NCBI GenBank assembly: GCA_030613345.1
Contig: JAUWMD010000055.1
Span: forward strand, 1 to 11,483
Direction: 5' to 3'
DNA: 11,483 bases
From: Candidatus Krumholzibacteriota bacterium
GTDB taxonomy: Bacteria > Krumholzibacteriota > Krumholzibacteriia > Krumholzibacteriales > Krumholzibacteriaceae
This document shows, piece after piece, positions 1 to 7,124 of this stretch; within the stretch, counting starts at the first letter, position 1, and every line of letters starts with the position of its first letter. The translations under genes and the position numbers were made by a program. The notes beneath the pieces are model-generated. The model ran no database searches. It was not told where the DNA came from and saw only the letters and a list, made by a program, of their open reading frames with translations.

Positions 1-274
1 GGTCGGCCCAGAGAAGTGTGGAAATGATGATGGCGCATATCATCAGCATGCCGCCCATCGACGGGGTCCCTTCCTTCCCGCTGTGCCTCTCGGGGACATC
101 CTCCCGCACCTTGCCGATCTGAAGCGAGGAGAGCCACCTGATCATTCTCGGCCCGAAGATAAAGCAGATCAGCAGGGCAGTCACGGTGGCGTATGCGGAA
201 CGGAACGTGATGTACCTGAATACATTGAATCCGAAGAAGTAATCCCTGAGCGGATAGAGGAGGTAGTACAGCAT
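1..274 (-). CDS. mraY: MraY, phospho-MurNAc-pentapeptide transferase (5' part only)
   Basis: The product is the integral membrane enzyme that transfers phospho-MurNAc-pentapeptide from UDP to undecaprenyl phosphate, giving lipid I. Only the first 91 codons are inside the window; the gene runs off the left edge. The N-terminus begins MLYYLLYPL and continues through NVFRYITFR, then a hydrophobic segment at about residues 30-45, then the polar stretch DVPERHSGKEGTPSMGG. The last is the family signature (H-x-x-K-x-GTP-x-MGG) and belongs to the first cytoplasmic loop. The next residues start another hydrophobic segment. The ATG overlaps the murF stop by one base (TGATG), so the two are probably translationally coupled. 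Position directly after murF is the standard dcw order. No oddity is seen in the visible part. Confidence 0.96.
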   Translation of the reverse strand, partial: MLYYLLYPLRDYFFGFNVFRYITFRSAYATVTALLICFIFGPRMIRWLSSLQIGKVREDVPERHSGKEGTPSMGGMLMICAIIISTLLWAD

Positions 275-1683
275 CAGCCGGTCCTCCTTCCCGCCGATTT
301 GCGCCTCTTCTCGATCTCCTCCATCACAGTCTCCATCCTCATCCGGCGGGATCCCTTCACCAGCACGCCGTCACCCTCAGAGAGGAGGCCGTCGAGGTAG
401 GCGGCGAGATTGGCCGCGTCGAGAAAATGGCTGATGATCTCCGGCGCCCTGCGCTGAACGGCCGCCGCCCTGTTCAGCTCGACCGTCTCGGTTCCCAGCG
501 TTATTATCCCGTCGACGCCGGCCTTGCCGCAGTATACCCCGGCTTCCTCGTGGAGCTCGCCGGCCGTCTTTCCCAGCTCGAGCATATCGCCGAGAACGAG
601 GTAGCGCCTGCCCTCGAGGGGCATCTCCATGAAGGCGTCGACCGCGGCCCGGAGCGATGCTGGATTGGAGTTGTACGTCTCGTCGACGAAGGTTATACCG
701 GTCACGTCGAATACGACGCCGCGGCCTTCCAACGCGCCGGTTTCGGCGATGGCCGCCGCCGCCTCCGGGGCCGGCACTTCCAGCAACCCGGCAACGGCGG
801 CGGCGGCTCCCGTGTTCAGAAGGTGATGCCTTCCAAATCGCCGAATCTCCATGCCCGTCCCGCCTATCGCGAAGGTATAGCCTCCCCCCTCCCTGCTCTC
901 GATATCCTCTATTCTGACATCGGCCTTATCGGAAAATCCGAACGATACGACCGGCGCTTTTGTCCTTTCCGCGAGAAATTCGAAGAATTCATCATCGGCC
1001 GGCAGAACGGCCGTTCCGTCCTCATCGAGCGACGCGACGAGCTCCGATTTCGCTTTCGCCACGCCTTTGAGTGTGCCGAAGAACTCGAGGTGACTCGGGC
1101 CGATGTTCGTCACCACACCCACATCGGGGCGGGCGATGGCGCAGAGCCTCGCTATCTCGCCCTTGTGATTCGCTCCCATCTCCGTCACGAGCACTTCTGT
1201 CCCTTCCGCCATCGACAGGATCGTCAGGGGGACCCCGATATGGTTGTTGAGATTCCCCGACGTCGCGTGCACCGAATACTTCCCGGAGAGAACGGCTGCC
1301 GTCATCTCTTTCGCCGTCGTCTTGCCACTGCTGCCCGTTATCGCCACTACCTTCGGATCGATCCTGTCCCGCCATGCCGCGGCGAGTGCCTGCAGCCCCT
1401 CGAGGGTGTCCCTGACCTCGAACACGGGCAGATCTGGAGCAGCCTCTTTCGCCCCGGCCCCACGGCCCCGTTCGACGAGAAGGGCAGCGGCGCCGCCCGC
1501 CACCGCCTCGGCGATGAAATCGTGACCATCGCCTCCTTCACCTTTCAGGGCCACGAACAGCATCCCGTCCGTGCCGGTACGCGAATCGGTCGTCACTCCG
1601 TCGACGACCGTTTTCTTCTGTTTATCCGCTCTGAAGCCTGCCGCTTCGAGCGCCCCCGCTATCCAGTCGCTATCGACCCTGAT
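274..1683 (-). CDS. murF: MurF, UDP-MurNAc-tripeptide:D-Ala-D-Ala ligase, with apparent ATC start
   Basis: This cytoplasmic ATP-dependent ligase adds D-Ala-D-Ala to UDP-MurNAc-tripeptide, the last soluble step of precursor synthesis. With the start used here it is 469 residues, normal for the family. Visible motifs are TTDSR (residues 31-35) with LFVALKG in the N-terminal domain, the P-loop ITGSSGKTT (115-123), NLNNHIGVP (144-152), TEMGANHKGEI (167-177), NIGPSHLEFFGT (193-204), ETYNSNP (335-341), LGDMLELG (364-371) and VKGSRRMRMETV (442-453). No ATG, GTG or TTG lies in frame between the upstream stop at 1761-1759 and a GTG at 1596, and that GTG would remove the first 29 residues. The segment from 1683 (IRVDSDWIAGALEAAGF) resembles the MurF N-terminus and follows a strong GGAGG by 6 bases, so I place the start at ATC 1683. 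Function is certain; the start is inference. Confidence 0.93.
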   Translation of the reverse strand: MRVDSDWIAGALEAAGFRADKQKKTVVDGVTTDSRTGTDGMLFVALKGEGGDGHDFIAEAVAGGAAALLVERGRGAGAKEAAPDLPVFEVRDTLEGLQALAAAWRDRIDPKVVAITGSSGKTTAKEMTAAVLSGKYSVHATSGNLNNHIGVPLTILSMAEGTEVLVTEMGANHKGEIARLCAIARPDVGVVTNIGPSHLEFFGTLKGVAKAKSELVASLDEDGTAVLPADDEFFEFLAERTKAPVVSFGFSDKADVRIEDIESREGGGYTFAIGGTGMEIRRFGRHHLLNTGAAAAVAGLLEVPAPEAAAAIAETGALEGRGVVFDVTGITFVDETYNSNPASLRAAVDAFMEMPLEGRRYLVLGDMLELGKTAGELHEEAGVYCGKAGVDGIITLGTETVELNRAAAVQRRAPEIISHFLDAANLAAYLDGLLSEGDGVLVKGSRRMRMETVMEEIEKRRKSAGRRTG

Positions 1684-1689
1684 GACTTC

Positions 1690-1694
1690 CCTCC
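1690..1694 (-). promoter_or_regulatory. Shine-Dalgarno GGAGG of murF
   Basis: The minus strand reads TGGAGGGAAGTC just before the ATC at 1683. The GGAGG core is followed by a six-base spacer, which is ideal. It lies in the 31-base gap after the murE stop (TAA, 1717-1715). This site is the main reason to choose the non-standard start, because the GTG at 1596 has no comparable site at a usable distance. Confidence 0.75.
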
Positions 1695-1714
1695 AGACAG
1701 ATGAGAATTCCGTC

Positions 1715-3193
1715 TTATCTGTGACTCGCCTCTCCAGCGAGCGCTTTTTCCGCTTCTTCTATATCGCTGAAATGTATGCTACCGTGGGCGAGCACCTGGT
1801 AGTCCTCATGTCCCTTGCCGGCAAGCACGACCATGTCTCCCTGCGCCGCCGATCCGATCGCCCTTTTTATCGCCTCGCCCCTATCCGAAATCACCTCGAA
1901 AGAAGAGCCTTCCGCGGACATCCCTTCGAGTATGTCACGGATGATCGAATCTGGATCCTCAGTCCTCGGATTGTCGCTCGTCACGTAGACCATGTCGCTC
2001 AGTTCCACCGCCGCCCTTCCCATCATCGGCCGTTTCCCGCGGTCGCGGTCGCCGCCGCAGCCAAAGACCGTCACGAGCCTCGCCGGCGACAGCTCGCGGC
2101 AGAAGAGAAGGAGCTTCTCCAGGGCGTCGGGTGTGTGCGCGTAGTCCACTATCACCGTCGGTCCACCATCGGAGTGAACGAGATGGAACCTTCCAGGAAT
2201 CTCGTCTATATCTGACAGGCCGCCGGCGATCGCTTCCCTGTCTGCCCCCGCCGCATGAGCCGCCGCCACAGCGCCGAGCGCGTTCAACGCTGAAAACCTG
2301 CCGAGCAGACGCAGATCCACCGGGAGATCGAAGCCGGAAGCGATTATCCTGAACCTCGTCCCCGATAGATCCGCGGCGAGGTCCTCGTACCTGAAAGCGG
2401 CCCCCTCCGAACTCCCGAAGGTTATCTTCGGCCCGTTGAATCTCTCTCCTACCTTCCTCACATTCCCGTCATCGATATTGTAGACGAGCGTCCCGGGTCC
2501 CTTTACTCTCCCCGGATCTGCCAGTGTGCGGACGAACACCTCTTTTGCTTCTATATAGTTTTCCATATTCCCGTGATAATCCATGTGGTCTCTCGATATA
2601 TTCGTGAAGACGCCGATGTCGAATTCGAGCCCGTCTATCCTGCCCTGGGCCGCCGCGTGCGAGCTGACCTCCATGACGACCGCCCTGCATCCCCTGTCGA
2701 CGAAGCCGGCCATTATCCTGCTGAGCTCCGATGACGAAGGCGTTGTGTGGGTCGCCGCCTGCAGGTCTCCACAGGCTCCGAATCCGACCGTGCCGATGAT
2801 CCCCGCAGGCCCTTGCGACCTGTGCAGGATAGACTGAAGGATGAAAGCCGTGGAGGTCTTTCCGTTCGTGCCCGTAACTCCGACAAGCATCATTTTCGAC
2901 GATGGGTCTCCGTAAAAAACGCGGGCGAGCGACGCCTCAGCCGCCGAACTGTTATCAACGACTACAACGGGAATGTCTGCTTCGACCGGATTCTCGACGA
3001 CAAGCGCCGCCGCACCCGCATTTACTGCCTGACCGGTATAATCGTGGCCATCGGTCTCGTGCCCCCTGACCGCCACGAACAGGTCTCCCTCGGTTATCGA
3101 CCTCGAATCGGTCGATATGCCCTTTATCTCGACGTCGCGCCATTCGGGTCGCGACGTGACATCCATATTTTCCAGCAGATGCTCGAGCCTCAC
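1715..3193 (-). CDS. murE: MurE, UDP-MurNAc-dipeptide:meso-DAP ligase
   Basis: This cytoplasmic Mur ligase adds the third peptide residue to UDP-MurNAc-L-Ala-D-Glu. It has 492 residues, usual for the family. The N-terminal UDP-binding domain shows STDSR (27-31) and DLFVAVRG. The central ATPase domain has the P-loop VTGTNGKTS (106-114), ATHTTPSS (147-154), MEVSSHA (174-180), FTNISRDHMDYHG (196-208) and K217 in EAKEVF, the position of the carbamylated lysine. The C-terminal domain has DYAHTPDAL (350-358), FGCGGDRDRGKRP (377-389), the substrate signature DNPR (407-410) and AGKGHEDYQ (458-466). DNPR is the established mark of meso-DAP enzymes, as opposed to lysine-type ones. The GTG start overlaps the ftsI stop as GTGA and is preceded by GGAAGG eight bases upstream. 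The call is secure; substrate choice rests on the motif. Confidence 0.97.
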   Translation of the reverse strand: MRLEHLLENMDVTSRPEWRDVEIKGISTDSRSITEGDLFVAVRGHETDGHDYTGQAVNAGAAALVVENPVEADIPVVVVDNSSAAEASLARVFYGDPSSKMMLVGVTGTNGKTSTAFILQSILHRSQGPAGIIGTVGFGACGDLQAATHTTPSSSELSRIMAGFVDRGCRAVVMEVSSHAAAQGRIDGLEFDIGVFTNISRDHMDYHGNMENYIEAKEVFVRTLADPGRVKGPGTLVYNIDDGNVRKVGERFNGPKITFGSSEGAAFRYEDLAADLSGTRFRIIASGFDLPVDLRLLGRFSALNALGAVAAAHAAGADREAIAGGLSDIDEIPGRFHLVHSDGGPTVIVDYAHTPDALEKLLLFCRELSPARLVTVFGCGGDRDRGKRPMMGRAAVELSDMVYVTSDNPRTEDPDSIIRDILEGMSAEGSSFEVISDRGEAIKRAIGSAAQGDMVVLAGKGHEDYQVLAHGSIHFSDIEEAEKALAGEASHR

Positions 3194-5319
3194 TTTGCAG
3201 CCCTTCCAGCGAGAGCCAATCCGCCATCTTCTCTCTTTCTAGACATACCGCACCGGATCGATACGATGCTGCCTCTCGACACCTTGCGGCCGGGCGCGGG
3301 ATCCTGCCTCAGGACCGTCCCGGATCCTGCGATCCTGCTTCTCAGGCCCGATTCGATGAGCATGCGCCTTGCCTGCCTGATCGAGAGGCCCCTGAGGTCC
3401 GGTACCGCTACGCCCGACTTTTTCCTGTCGCCGCCTGAGATAAACGAGAGGCTTACACTTTCACCCTTCTTGACGAGGGTGCCGGGACCGGGTATCTGTG
3501 AATAGACCTCCCCCTCATCGCTGTGGAAGACGATATTCAGATCGCAATCGCTGGCGAGCTGCACGGCCTCGGCGCATCTGAGCCTGAAGAAACTCGGGAC
3601 GGCGATCATGTCGCGCCGAAGGCGTGTCGAATCAACGATCCCTTCCAGCACCTCGGGGGCAAGAAGATCGGAAGTGAGGTTGATCCCCTCGACTATCTCG
3701 CTGAAGACTACGGCCGAGGACGATCCGCCGTAGTGCCAGGCGTATGAGGGCTCGTTGAGTACGACCATGCAGACGAACCTCGGTTCGTCTGCGGGAACGA
3801 ATCCGACGAAACTCGCTATCCACGTATTCGGCAGATATCCGGAGCCGTCGGCCACCTGGGCCGTTCCCGTCTTGCCTGCCGTCTCGATCCCCTCGACGGC
3901 GGCCTTTATACCCGTTCCGTCGACCACGACACCGCGGCAGAACTCTCTGAGCTTCTTCGCCGTACCCGGAGAGATCACTCTCCTGACCCTTACGGGACTG
4001 AATTCCCTCACCAGTTTTCCCTCGGGATCCCTCACCTCGTGCGCGATCCGCGGGACCAGGAGGTTTCCGCCATTCGCTACCGCGCAGTAGGCCATCGCCA
4101 TCTGGAGCACGGTCACGCCGATCTCCTGCCCGATCGCTATGCTGGGAAGAGACCTTCCCGACCAGTCTTCCGGCTTACGAAGGGCCCCGGCCGATTCGGC
4201 GGGCAGATTGATCCCCGTCCTGCTCCCGAAGCCGAACCGAAGGAGAAACGAATAGAAATCCTCCCTGTCGGTGTTCATGACTGCCTTGATAGTGCAGATG
4301 TTGCTCGATTTCTTGAAAATCTCCTTGTAGGTCAGCCAGCCGAACTCGTGGTCGTCCTTGAATGTCCCGAACCAGAAATCGGCCTCGCCTTCCTCGCAGT
4401 AGAAAACATCGTACGGATCGACATCACCCCTCTCGAGGAGGTAGGCGCTCGTTATCAGCTTGAAGGTCGAGCCAGGCTCGAAGATGCAGCTCGTAGAATA
4501 GAGGCCCGCCACATTCTTTACCTTCCCCGCCTTCTTACCTTCCTTCTCGGCCAGAGCGTATATCTCACCGGTCCACGGATCGACGACGACGGCTGCGCCC
4601 GAGGCCGCACCGTATCTCGAAACGGCCTGTTCGAGCTCGAAATCGACTATCGCCTGGATCCTCGAGTCGATCGTGAGATAGAGATCGTGGCCGTTTTCCG
4701 GTTTTCGCCCGGGCGCATCCGCACGTCGATAAAGCCCGCCTTTCGCGTCCCTGCTGAGAATCTTCCATCCATCGGCACCCCTGAGGAGGTCGCTGAACGA
4801 AAGTTCGATCCCTCCCGTTCCCGAGCCGTCGGAGCCGACCGAGCCGAGAAGCGAGGGAGTCATGCAGTGGAACGGATTTATTCTCTCGGGATAGGGATCG
4901 AGCCTGACTCCCGACATCGATGAAAGCTTTTCCTCCTGCTGATAGGAGAGCGGGACCTTCCTGGCGAGCCGTATGTAGGTGTCTTTCCGTTTCAGGAGAC
5001 GGTGGACTGACGACCCTGTAGTCGAGGCGGCGTCGGAGAGAACCTCGAGCTCATCGTCATCGTCAGGAAGGTCCCGGGGGGTGACGCCAAGAACGAAAGT
5101 CTTGTGTGTAACGGCCAGCGGCAGGCCGTTGCGATCAAAGATGCTGCCCCGGCGGGCCGTGCATGTGACCCTTGTGAGCCACTGTTTCTGTGCATCTTCG
5201 TCGATATCCTCATGGGTTATGATCTGGACATGGACGATCCGGAGAAAGATCGCGCAGACGGCGACAAATGACAGTACCGCAACCGTGTTTATCCGCCAGT
5301 CTGAAAATCGAGACCTCAT
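3190..5319 (-). CDS. ftsI: FtsI/PBP3-type septal transpeptidase with two PASTA repeats
   Basis: This class B penicillin-binding protein cross-links septal peptidoglycan in the periplasm as part of the divisome. From ATG 5319 it is 709 residues. It has a short basic cytoplasmic end, one membrane anchor (about 11-31), the pedestal motif RRGSIFDRNG (57-66), and a transpeptidase domain with the SxxK motif STFK (284-287; S284 is the predicted nucleophile), SSN (338-340) and KTGTAQ (483-488). Two PASTA repeats follow, at about 574-628 and 636-693. PASTA repeats bind muropeptide or beta-lactam-like ligands or act structurally in related PBPs. The frame stays open upstream to 5382, but ATG 5319 has GGAG six bases upstream, a basic N-terminus directly before the anchor, and ATGA overlap with the ftsL-like stop. 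The C-terminal tail after PASTA is short and basic. Confidence 0.95.
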   Translation of the reverse strand: MRSRFSDWRINTVAVLSFVAVCAIFLRIVHVQIITHEDIDEDAQKQWLTRVTCTARRGSIFDRNGLPLAVTHKTFVLGVTPRDLPDDDDELEVLSDAASTTGSSVHRLLKRKDTYIRLARKVPLSYQQEEKLSSMSGVRLDPYPERINPFHCMTPSLLGSVGSDGSGTGGIELSFSDLLRGADGWKILSRDAKGGLYRRADAPGRKPENGHDLYLTIDSRIQAIVDFELEQAVSRYGAASGAAVVVDPWTGEIYALAEKEGKKAGKVKNVAGLYSTSCIFEPGSTFKLITSAYLLERGDVDPYDVFYCEEGEADFWFGTFKDDHEFGWLTYKEIFKKSSNICTIKAVMNTDREDFYSFLLRFGFGSRTGINLPAESAGALRKPEDWSGRSLPSIAIGQEIGVTVLQMAMAYCAVANGGNLLVPRIAHEVRDPEGKLVREFSPVRVRRVISPGTAKKLREFCRGVVVDGTGIKAAVEGIETAGKTGTAQVADGSGYLPNTWIASFVGFVPADEPRFVCMVVLNEPSYAWHYGGSSSAVVFSEIVEGINLTSDLLAPEVLEGIVDSTRLRRDMIAVPSFFRLRCAEAVQLASDCDLNIVFHSDEGEVYSQIPGPGTLVKKGESVSLSFISGGDRKKSGVAVPDLRGLSIRQARRMLIESGLRSRIAGSGTVLRQDPAPGRKVSRGSIVSIRCGMSRKREDGGLALAGRAAK

Positions 5320-5744
5320 CTGCTCTCCGGCACTCCTGCCGGGATGGAAGGGATCCCGCCCTCTCCACCCCTCAGGGCCCAACGGGCTCTGTCTCTGTCT
5401 GTCATCTCACCAGGCTCGCAATAGGCGATCCTGTGTATCTGGTCCGGCGTTCCCGGTTGCATCCCGGCGGCTTTCGCCAGAGGGATTATCCGGTCGGCCG
5501 ATACGAGTTTGTTCCTGATCAACACGAGGCGGACCTTCTTTTCCGCAAGCGCCTCCCTCTCTCTTTTTCCCTCCTCGATCCGCGTCAAGATCCCATCGAG
5601 ATGCACGTGCAGCGAGATATAGAGAAGTACGACGCTCGAAAAGAATCCCAGTATGATCAGAAAGTTGAACGGCCCCATCCTTCCTTCGAGGGCCCTTTTT
5701 ACCACCATCGACAGATAATCGATATATCTGTGTCCTGCCTTCAT
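5316..5744 (-). CDS. ftsL: FtsL-like divisome protein
   Basis: This is a small bitopic membrane protein of 142 residues in the usual ftsL slot between rsmH and ftsI. FtsL works with FtsB and FtsQ to recruit and activate FtsWI. A basic cytoplasmic N-terminus is followed by one transmembrane segment (about 26-45), then a charged heptad-like stretch (about 50-80, EEGKREREALAEKK) suited to a coiled coil. Next comes RNKLVSADRIIPLAKAAGM (77-95), which resembles the FtsL/DivIC ending in which a short helix precedes a GM motif. FtsL diverges strongly, so the assignment rests on architecture plus position. ATG 5744 has an AGAGG-type ribosome site. An alternative ATG at 5801 overlaps the rsmH stop as ATGA and would add 19 mostly basic residues, but has no evident ribosome site. 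The stop overlaps the ftsI start. Confidence 0.85.
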   Translation of the reverse strand: MKAGHRYIDYLSMVVKRALEGRMGPFNFLIILGFFSSVVLLYISLHVHLDGILTRIEEGKREREALAEKKVRLVLIRNKLVSADRIIPLAKAAGMQPGTPDQIHRIAYCEPGEMTDRDRARWALRGGEGGIPSIPAGVPESR

Positions 5745-5761
5745 CTCAGATCCTCTCCGCC

Positions 5762-5780
5762 GCCCGCAGTCGGTGCGGGC
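5762..5780 (-). other. Perfect 7-bp hairpin just before the ftsL-like ribosome site
   Basis: On the mRNA strand GCCCGCA (5780-5774) can pair with TGCGGGC (5768-5762) around a five-base loop. It sits between the rsmH stop (5800-5798) and the AGAGG site of the ftsL-like gene. There is no T-tract, so it is not an intrinsic terminator. It may modulate initiation or processing, or be chance in GC-rich DNA. Confidence 0.4.
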
Positions 5781-5797
5781 AGCACGGCGGGCGCGGG

Positions 5798-6709
5798 TCA
5801 TGCCAGCCGTTCGGCAGCGCGCAGCCTGGCGCTTCGAGCCCTTGGATTCTCCGATATCTCTTCCTCCCCGGGAACGACGGGGCGCCTGGTGAGGACCCTC
5901 AACCGGGGCTGCTTTCCGCAGACGCATTCCGGAAAATCGGAAGGGCAGGTGCAGCCCTTTTCCTCGGCCTTAAAAAATCTCTTCACTATCCTGTCCTCGA
6001 GCGAGTGGTAACTGATCAGGACGAGCCTTCCGCCCGGTGTGCAGAGCTCGAGGGCTTCTGGAAGAAACGCCGTGAGTGCTTCAAGTTCCCTGTTTGCCCA
6101 GATCCTCAGCGCCTGAAAGACTCGGGCAAGCGTCGAGACGGCGTCCCTTGGGGGTGCGGCCTTTTCAATCGCCGCCCTCAGCCTTGCTGTACGTTCGATG
6201 CGCCCTCCGGACCGTTCCCTGACGATCTCCCGGGCGATCGCCCGGTTTCTGCGCGCTTCTCCGTATTCGTGTATTATTCCCGCCAGGGCCCGTTCGGAGA
6301 CCGTATCGAGCAGGGCCTGGACGTCTCCGTCATCCGGACCCATCGCCATATCCAGCGGGCCGTCCTCAAGATAGCTGAATCCGCGGTCTCCGTCGGCTAT
6401 CTGGAGGGAAGAGATGCCGAGATCGAGAAGGGCTCCCTCGCAGTTCTCGCCGGCCATATGTTTCGATATGTCAGAGAAATTGCCTCGAACGAGCCTGACG
6501 CGGCCACCGAAGCTCTCAAGCCTTTCAGCGGCGGCCGCCAGGGCCTTGGGGTCCCGGTCGATTCCGACGAGCGTGATGCCCTCGCCACCCGCCTCGAGGA
6601 TCGCCTCGGCGTGCCCGCCAGTCCCGACCGTTCCATCGATGTATGTCCCTTCCCTTCCTGTCATCAGAAACCTCACGACCTCATCGACCAGGACAGGCGT
6701 ATGTAGCAC
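5798..6709 (-). CDS. rsmH: RsmH (MraW), 16S rRNA m4C1402 methyltransferase
   Basis: The enzyme N4-methylates C1402 of 16S rRNA using SAM; its gene is a constant member of dcw clusters. The product has 303 residues, normal length. It opens with HTPVLVDEV (3-11), followed by the SAM site DGTVGTGGH (25-33), GIDRDP (49-54), DLGISSLQ (96-103), DRGFSY-EDGPLDM (108-121), EYGEARRNRAIA (148-159), RVFQALRIWANRELEAL (196-212), SYHSLEDRIVK (233-243) and the C-terminal TRRPVVPGEEE and NPRARSARLR. Four cysteines (253, 255, 262, 264) sit in the usual CxC...CxC patch. The GTG start at 6709 is fixed by the HTPVL N-terminus and by GGAGG ten bases upstream. The gene begins 37 bases inside the 3' end of the STAS gene, so it is probably coupled to it. 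Confidence 0.97.
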   Translation of the reverse strand: MLHTPVLVDEVVRFLMTGREGTYIDGTVGTGGHAEAILEAGGEGITLVGIDRDPKALAAAAERLESFGGRVRLVRGNFSDISKHMAGENCEGALLDLGISSLQIADGDRGFSYLEDGPLDMAMGPDDGDVQALLDTVSERALAGIIHEYGEARRNRAIAREIVRERSGGRIERTARLRAAIEKAAPPRDAVSTLARVFQALRIWANRELEALTAFLPEALELCTPGGRLVLISYHSLEDRIVKRFFKAEEKGCTCPSDFPECVCGKQPRLRVLTRRPVVPGEEEISENPRARSARLRAAERLA

Positions 6710-7107
6710 CTGCCGTCCACCTCCGGCGGGCTGCCTCCCGCCGCCGGCTGTCCGGCGGCGTACACGCCCAGCTTTCCTCTTTCGACCTTCAGGTATCTGA
6801 AGGCTTTTCTCCAGTCGGAAAAAACGGGGACCATCTTCGTACTGCTTGCAAAAGCGAAGATACTGAGGAGATAGTCGTTGAACCCGCTGAAGATGACTCC
6901 GGGGCTCCTGCCGATCAGCCTTTCGAGCGACTGGAATACCCTGCGGTCGGCATGACGGACGCCGGCGAAGTCGAGGATGCAGCATCCACCCGATGCGATC
7001 GATGCCGAACCGATGTGACTGACAAGCATCTCGGCATCCCCGCTGTTGATGATGCCTGATATCCTCAGGACCTCTATGCCATCGCGGTCGGTGCGGTAGA
7101 CTCTCAT
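6673..7107 (-). CDS. STAS-domain protein (anti-sigma-antagonist-like) inserted in dcw cluster
   Basis: This is a 144-residue soluble protein with no standard dcw counterpart. Residues 1-110 follow a STAS fold: strand VYRTDRDGIEVLRISGII, helix NSGDAEMLVSHI, core strand CCILDFAGVRHAD (42-54), helix VFQSLERLIGR, strand VIFSGFND, and the closing pattern FASSTKMVPVFSDWRKAFRYL that matches the end of SpoIIAA/RsbV-like domains. In those proteins the core strand leads into D-S-S/T-G with a phosphoacceptor serine. Here the sequence is ADRRVF, with no serine or threonine, so kinase-controlled switching of the usual type is unlikely. The tail (about 111-144) is rich in Gly, Pro and Ala and overlaps the rsmH start. 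ATG 7107 has a GA-rich ribosome site (GGGGGAG) and follows mraZ by 17 bases. Fold is moderately sure; function is unknown. Confidence 0.8.
   Translation of the reverse strand: MRVYRTDRDGIEVLRISGIINSGDAEMLVSHIGSASIASGGCCILDFAGVRHADRRVFQSLERLIGRSPGVIFSGFNDYLLSIFAFASSTKMVPVFSDWRKAFRYLKVERGKLGVYAAGQPAAGGSPPEVDGRCYIRLSWSMRS
6720..6760 (-). promoter_or_regulatory. Mutually exclusive hairpins at the rsmH ribosome binding site
   Basis: On the mRNA strand a perfect 9-bp stem forms between CGCCGCCGG (6760-6752) and CCGGCGGCG (6747-6739) with loop ACAG. Part of the 3' arm can instead form a 7-bp stem, CGGCGGG (6743-6737) with CCCGCCG (6730-6724), whose end includes the first G of the rsmH Shine-Dalgarno GGAGG (6724-6720). 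The two stems share bases 6743-6739 and cannot coexist. The segment also codes for the Gly/Pro/Ala tail of the STAS protein, so codon composition could explain it. Confidence 0.4.
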
Positions 7108-7124
7108 CCCTGCTCCCCCTCTTC

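Noticed and set aside
1594..1596. GTG at 1596 as the murF start
   Set aside because: It would drop 29 residues of the conserved N-terminal domain and has no suitable Shine-Dalgarno. The ATC at 1683 fits better.
427..1704. 425-codon open frame on the plus strand antisense to murF
   Set aside because: It has no family motifs and is Arg/His/Pro-rich, as expected for a shadow of a high-GC gene. The minus strand encodes an unmistakable MurF.
2747..3505. 252-codon plus-strand frame over murE and ftsI
   Set aside because: It is antisense to two well-supported genes, crosses their junction and has no recognisable domain.
4039..4923. 294-codon plus-strand frame over ftsI
   Set aside because: It is the shadow of the transpeptidase domain; composition is biased and no motif is seen.
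5380..5382. Upstream start of ftsI at 5382
   Set aside because: It would add 21 hydrophilic residues inside the ftsL-like gene. ATG 5319 has a ribosome site, ATGA coupling and the standard anchor distance.
5268..6011. 247-codon plus-strand frame over ftsI, ftsL-like and rsmH
   Set aside because: It runs across three minus-strand genes and has low-complexity composition.
6710..6985. Extended rsmH frame up to 6985
   Set aside because: The added residues are an out-of-frame reading of the STAS gene. The family N-terminus begins at GTG 6709 after GGAGG.
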